A DNA stretch of 64,000 nucleotides from NCBI RefSeq assembly GCF_000382185.1, contig NZ_KB907784.1:2930633-2994632 (forward strand). Direction: 5' to 3'. The stretch comes from Bordetella sp. FB-8 (GTDB lineage Bacteria > Pseudomonadota > Gammaproteobacteria > Burkholderiales > Burkholderiaceae_B). Every line of letters starts with the position of its first letter. The stretch's first letter is position 1. Shown here piece after piece: positions 62,436 to 64,000 of the stretch. The notes under the pieces are model-generated. The model had not been told where the DNA came from. It saw nothing but the letters and a program-made list of their open reading frames with translations, and made no database searches. The position numbers were made by a program, and so were the translations under genes.

Positions 62436-63955
62436 TGAACGAGGACCGGACAGGCGCGGACCAGGGCACCGGTCCGGTGGTTCCCGGGCGCGCGCTCATG
62501 CCCGAACGCGTCATCGCCACGGCCAAGGTAAAGGCGCTCGTTCGCCGGATCAGGGAAGAGTTCGGCCCGCTGATCTTCCATCAATCCGGGGGATGCTGCG
62601 AAGGCACGGCGCCGATGTGCTTCAGGCAAAGTGATTTCCGCGTCGGCGCCAATGACGTGTTTCTGGGCGTGCTCGAAGACTGCCCGTTCTATATCGGCGC
62701 CGCGACATTTCGATATTTCTCCAATACGCAGCTTGTCATCGATCTGACTGAAGGCGGCGGCGACAGCTTTTCGCTTGAAGCGTCCGAAGGCGTGCGTTTC
62801 ATCACGCGCTCGCGGCTATTCACCGACCAAGAGGCGCGAGTTCTCGATGCCCAGGGGCCGCCACCCAAAGGGGTCGACGCCGCTTGCAATATGCGATCAA
62901 CATCAAGGAGTTCGACCATGAAAGCATTCGTTTATCAGGGTCCGGGAAAATCGGCCCTTATGGATCGCCCGAAACCTGGGATCACGGCGCCGACCGACGC
63001 CATTGTCAAGGTTGTCAAAACCACGATCTGCGGCACTGATCTGCACATTCTCAAGGGCGATGTGCCCACGTGCACGCCGGGCCGCATCCTCGGTCATGAG
63101 GGCGTGGGCATCGTGGAGGAGGTCGGCGCAGCCGTCACCGCCTTCAAGCCTGGTGACCGGGTCATCGTGTCTTGCATCTCGGCCTGCGGAAAGTGTGACT
63201 ATTGTCGCAAGGGCATGTATTCGCACTGCACGACCGGCGGTTGGATACTCGGCAACAAAATTGACGGTACTCAGGCCGAATACGTGCGCACCCCCCATGC
63301 CGATACCAGCCTGTACCATATTCCCGCCGGTTTGGACGAAGAGGCGCTGGTGATGTTGAGCGATATCCTGCCCACGGGTTTCGAGTGCGGCGTGCTCAAC
63401 GGCAAGGTCCAGCCCGGCTCGACCGTCGCCATCGTGGGTTCCGGGCCGATCGGCCTGGCCGCGCTGCTGACGGCGCAGTTCTATTCGCCCGCGCAGATCA
63501 TCATGATCGATTTCGACGACAACCGTCTCGAATTTGCCAGGAAATTCGGAGCGACCGCGGTCGTCAATGCCAGTGACGGCAAGGCGGTCGAGACGGTCAT
63601 GCGGATGACCGGAGGTCGCGGCGTCGATACGGCCATCGAAGCGGTGGGGGTGCCAGCGAGCTTCATCACTTGCGAAGACATCGTCGCGCCTGGCGGAATC
63701 ATTGCCAATATCGGCGTCCATGGGGTGAAAGTCGATCTTCACCTGGAGAAACTGTGGGATCGCAATATTGCAATCACCACGCGGCTCGTGGACACTGCCG
63801 CGACGCCGATGCTGCTCAAGACGGTAGCGTCGCACAAGGTGGACCCGGCCAGGCTGATCACCCATCACTTCAAGCTCGACAAGATCATGGACGCCTATGA
63901 CACCTTCAGCCAGGCGGCCAAGACCAATGCGCTGAAAGTGATCATCGAAACCTGA
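62435..63955 (+). CDS. DUF779 protein fused in frame to a zinc alcohol dehydrogenase
   Basis: One open frame of 506 codons. Residues about 1-150 are a DUF779 domain (IREEFGPLIFHQSGGCCEGTAPMC, CPFYIGAATFRYF, TEGGGDSFSLEASEGVRFITRSRLFT). After AQGPPPKG, where DUF779 proteins normally end, there is no stop. About 13 linker residues lead directly into MKAFVYQGPG, the usual first residues of the dehydrogenase. An internal AAGGAG at 62905-62910 before that ATG looks like an ordinary ribosome site. So the fusion is probably a recent loss of the DUF779 stop codon. Confidence 0.72.
   Translation: MNEDRTGADQGTGPVVPGRALMPERVIATAKVKALVRRIREEFGPLIFHQSGGCCEGTAPMCFRQSDFRVGANDVFLGVLEDCPFYIGAATFRYFSNTQLVIDLTEGGGDSFSLEASEGVRFITRSRLFTDQEARVLDAQGPPPKGVDAACNMRSTSRSSTMKAFVYQGPGKSALMDRPKPGITAPTDAIVKVVKTTICGTDLHILKGDVPTCTPGRILGHEGVGIVEEVGAAVTAFKPGDRVIVSCISACGKCDYCRKGMYSHCTTGGWILGNKIDGTQAEYVRTPHADTSLYHIPAGLDEEALVMLSDILPTGFECGVLNGKVQPGSTVAIVGSGPIGLAALLTAQFYSPAQIIMIDFDDNRLEFARKFGATAVVNASDGKAVETVMRMTGGRGVDTAIEAVGVPASFITCEDIVAPGGIIANIGVHGVKVDLHLEKLWDRNIAITTRLVDTAATPMLLKTVASHKVDPARLITHHFKLDKIMDAYDTFSQAAKTNALKVIIET
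62918..63955 (+). CDS. Zinc-dependent alcohol dehydrogenase, internal start within the fused frame
   Basis: A 345-aa dehydrogenase if translation begins at the ATG 62918, preceded by AAGGAG (62905-62910). Catalytic zinc ligands are in TTICGTDLHILKGDVP and LGHEGVGIVEEVG. The structural zinc Cys are in SACGKCDYCRKGMYSHC, and the Rossmann motif is AIVGSGPIGLAALLTAQF. It is of the TDH/formaldehyde-dehydrogenase-like group. Together with the upstream aldehyde dehydrogenase it would oxidise alcohols to acids. It is complete and ends 45 bp before the window edge. Confidence 0.88.
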   Translation: MKAFVYQGPGKSALMDRPKPGITAPTDAIVKVVKTTICGTDLHILKGDVPTCTPGRILGHEGVGIVEEVGAAVTAFKPGDRVIVSCISACGKCDYCRKGMYSHCTTGGWILGNKIDGTQAEYVRTPHADTSLYHIPAGLDEEALVMLSDILPTGFECGVLNGKVQPGSTVAIVGSGPIGLAALLTAQFYSPAQIIMIDFDDNRLEFARKFGATAVVNASDGKAVETVMRMTGGRGVDTAIEAVGVPASFITCEDIVAPGGIIANIGVHGVKVDLHLEKLWDRNIAITTRLVDTAATPMLLKTVASHKVDPARLITHHFKLDKIMDAYDTFSQAAKTNALKVIIET

Positions 63956-64000
63956 GGTTTTTGAAATGTTGCTTTGAAGCAGCGAGGCAAGATCAAAGTG

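Overview
The window is high-GC DNA with the codon usage and gene content of a betaproteobacterium. The best guess is Alcaligenaceae, Bordetella/Achromobacter-like. Supporting signs are an aspartate carbamoyltransferase with an N-terminal helix-turn-helix domain, a DUF2325 gene behind a Fur box, many stand-alone regulator/dehydrogenase pairs and an ehuABCD transporter. The genus call is inference from gene content only.

Layout. 1-3158: an ectoine-type amino-acid ABC transporter operon (ehuBCDA, minus strand), followed by an IS5/IS427-group insertion sequence (3352-4171). 4353-10923: a four-gene minus-strand operon tetR-OMF-MFP-RND for tripartite drug efflux. 11059-14839: an alcohol dehydrogenase, the Fur-box DUF2325 gene, small genes, and initiator tRNA-Met with a strong terminator. 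14891-16903: a D-amino-acid-dehydrogenase-like flavoenzyme divergent from an XRE-cupin regulator, with a palindrome array between them. 17259-23699: a lipoprotein, a membrane protein, the HTH-ATCase fusion behind a perfect palindrome, a MaoC protein, a GGDEF-EAL protein and an MCP.

23700-32655 is accessory and partly decayed. It holds a formaldehyde-activating-family gene killed by a nonsense codon, a methionine aminopeptidase fragment, a ParD-like antitoxin, an AbiEii-like toxin remnant, an intact hipBA module, mug, an MFS pump, two LysR regulators and a flavin-pocket protein. Two exact 32-bp direct repeats (26072 and 31758) bracket the intact part. 32777-37723 holds oxidoreductases, a MarC protein and a DJ-1/PfpI protein.

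38133-47865 is a redox island: aldehyde dehydrogenase, pntAA-pntAB-pntB transhydrogenase, adhP, a SHOCT protein, a NAD(P)HX repair enzyme with a shrunken epimerase domain, another ADH, a baeRF/DksA pair and a VIT1-like metal transporter. Together they move electrons between alcohols/aldehydes and the NAD(H)/NADP(H) pools and repair damaged cofactor. 47933-52550 is a MerR-centred cluster (DUF3429, DUF393, SDR, ChrR-like cupin, amine-oxidase-like flavoprotein) resembling light/singlet-oxygen response clusters. 52956-56600 holds an EAL protein, a broken TetR, a haloacid dehalogenase, a DUF938 methyltransferase and an EAL remnant.

56615-60711 is the most interesting system: a bufferin (copper-binding modified peptide) operon bufA-bufB-bufC-doxX-nrsF facing a DUF1223 gene. 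Both directions carry a GTAACC-N16-CGAA promoter of the ECF sigma-F type, yet the sigma gene normally next to nrsF is absent. 60903-63955 is an aldehyde dehydrogenase followed by a DUF779 gene that runs in frame, without a stop, into a zinc alcohol dehydrogenase.
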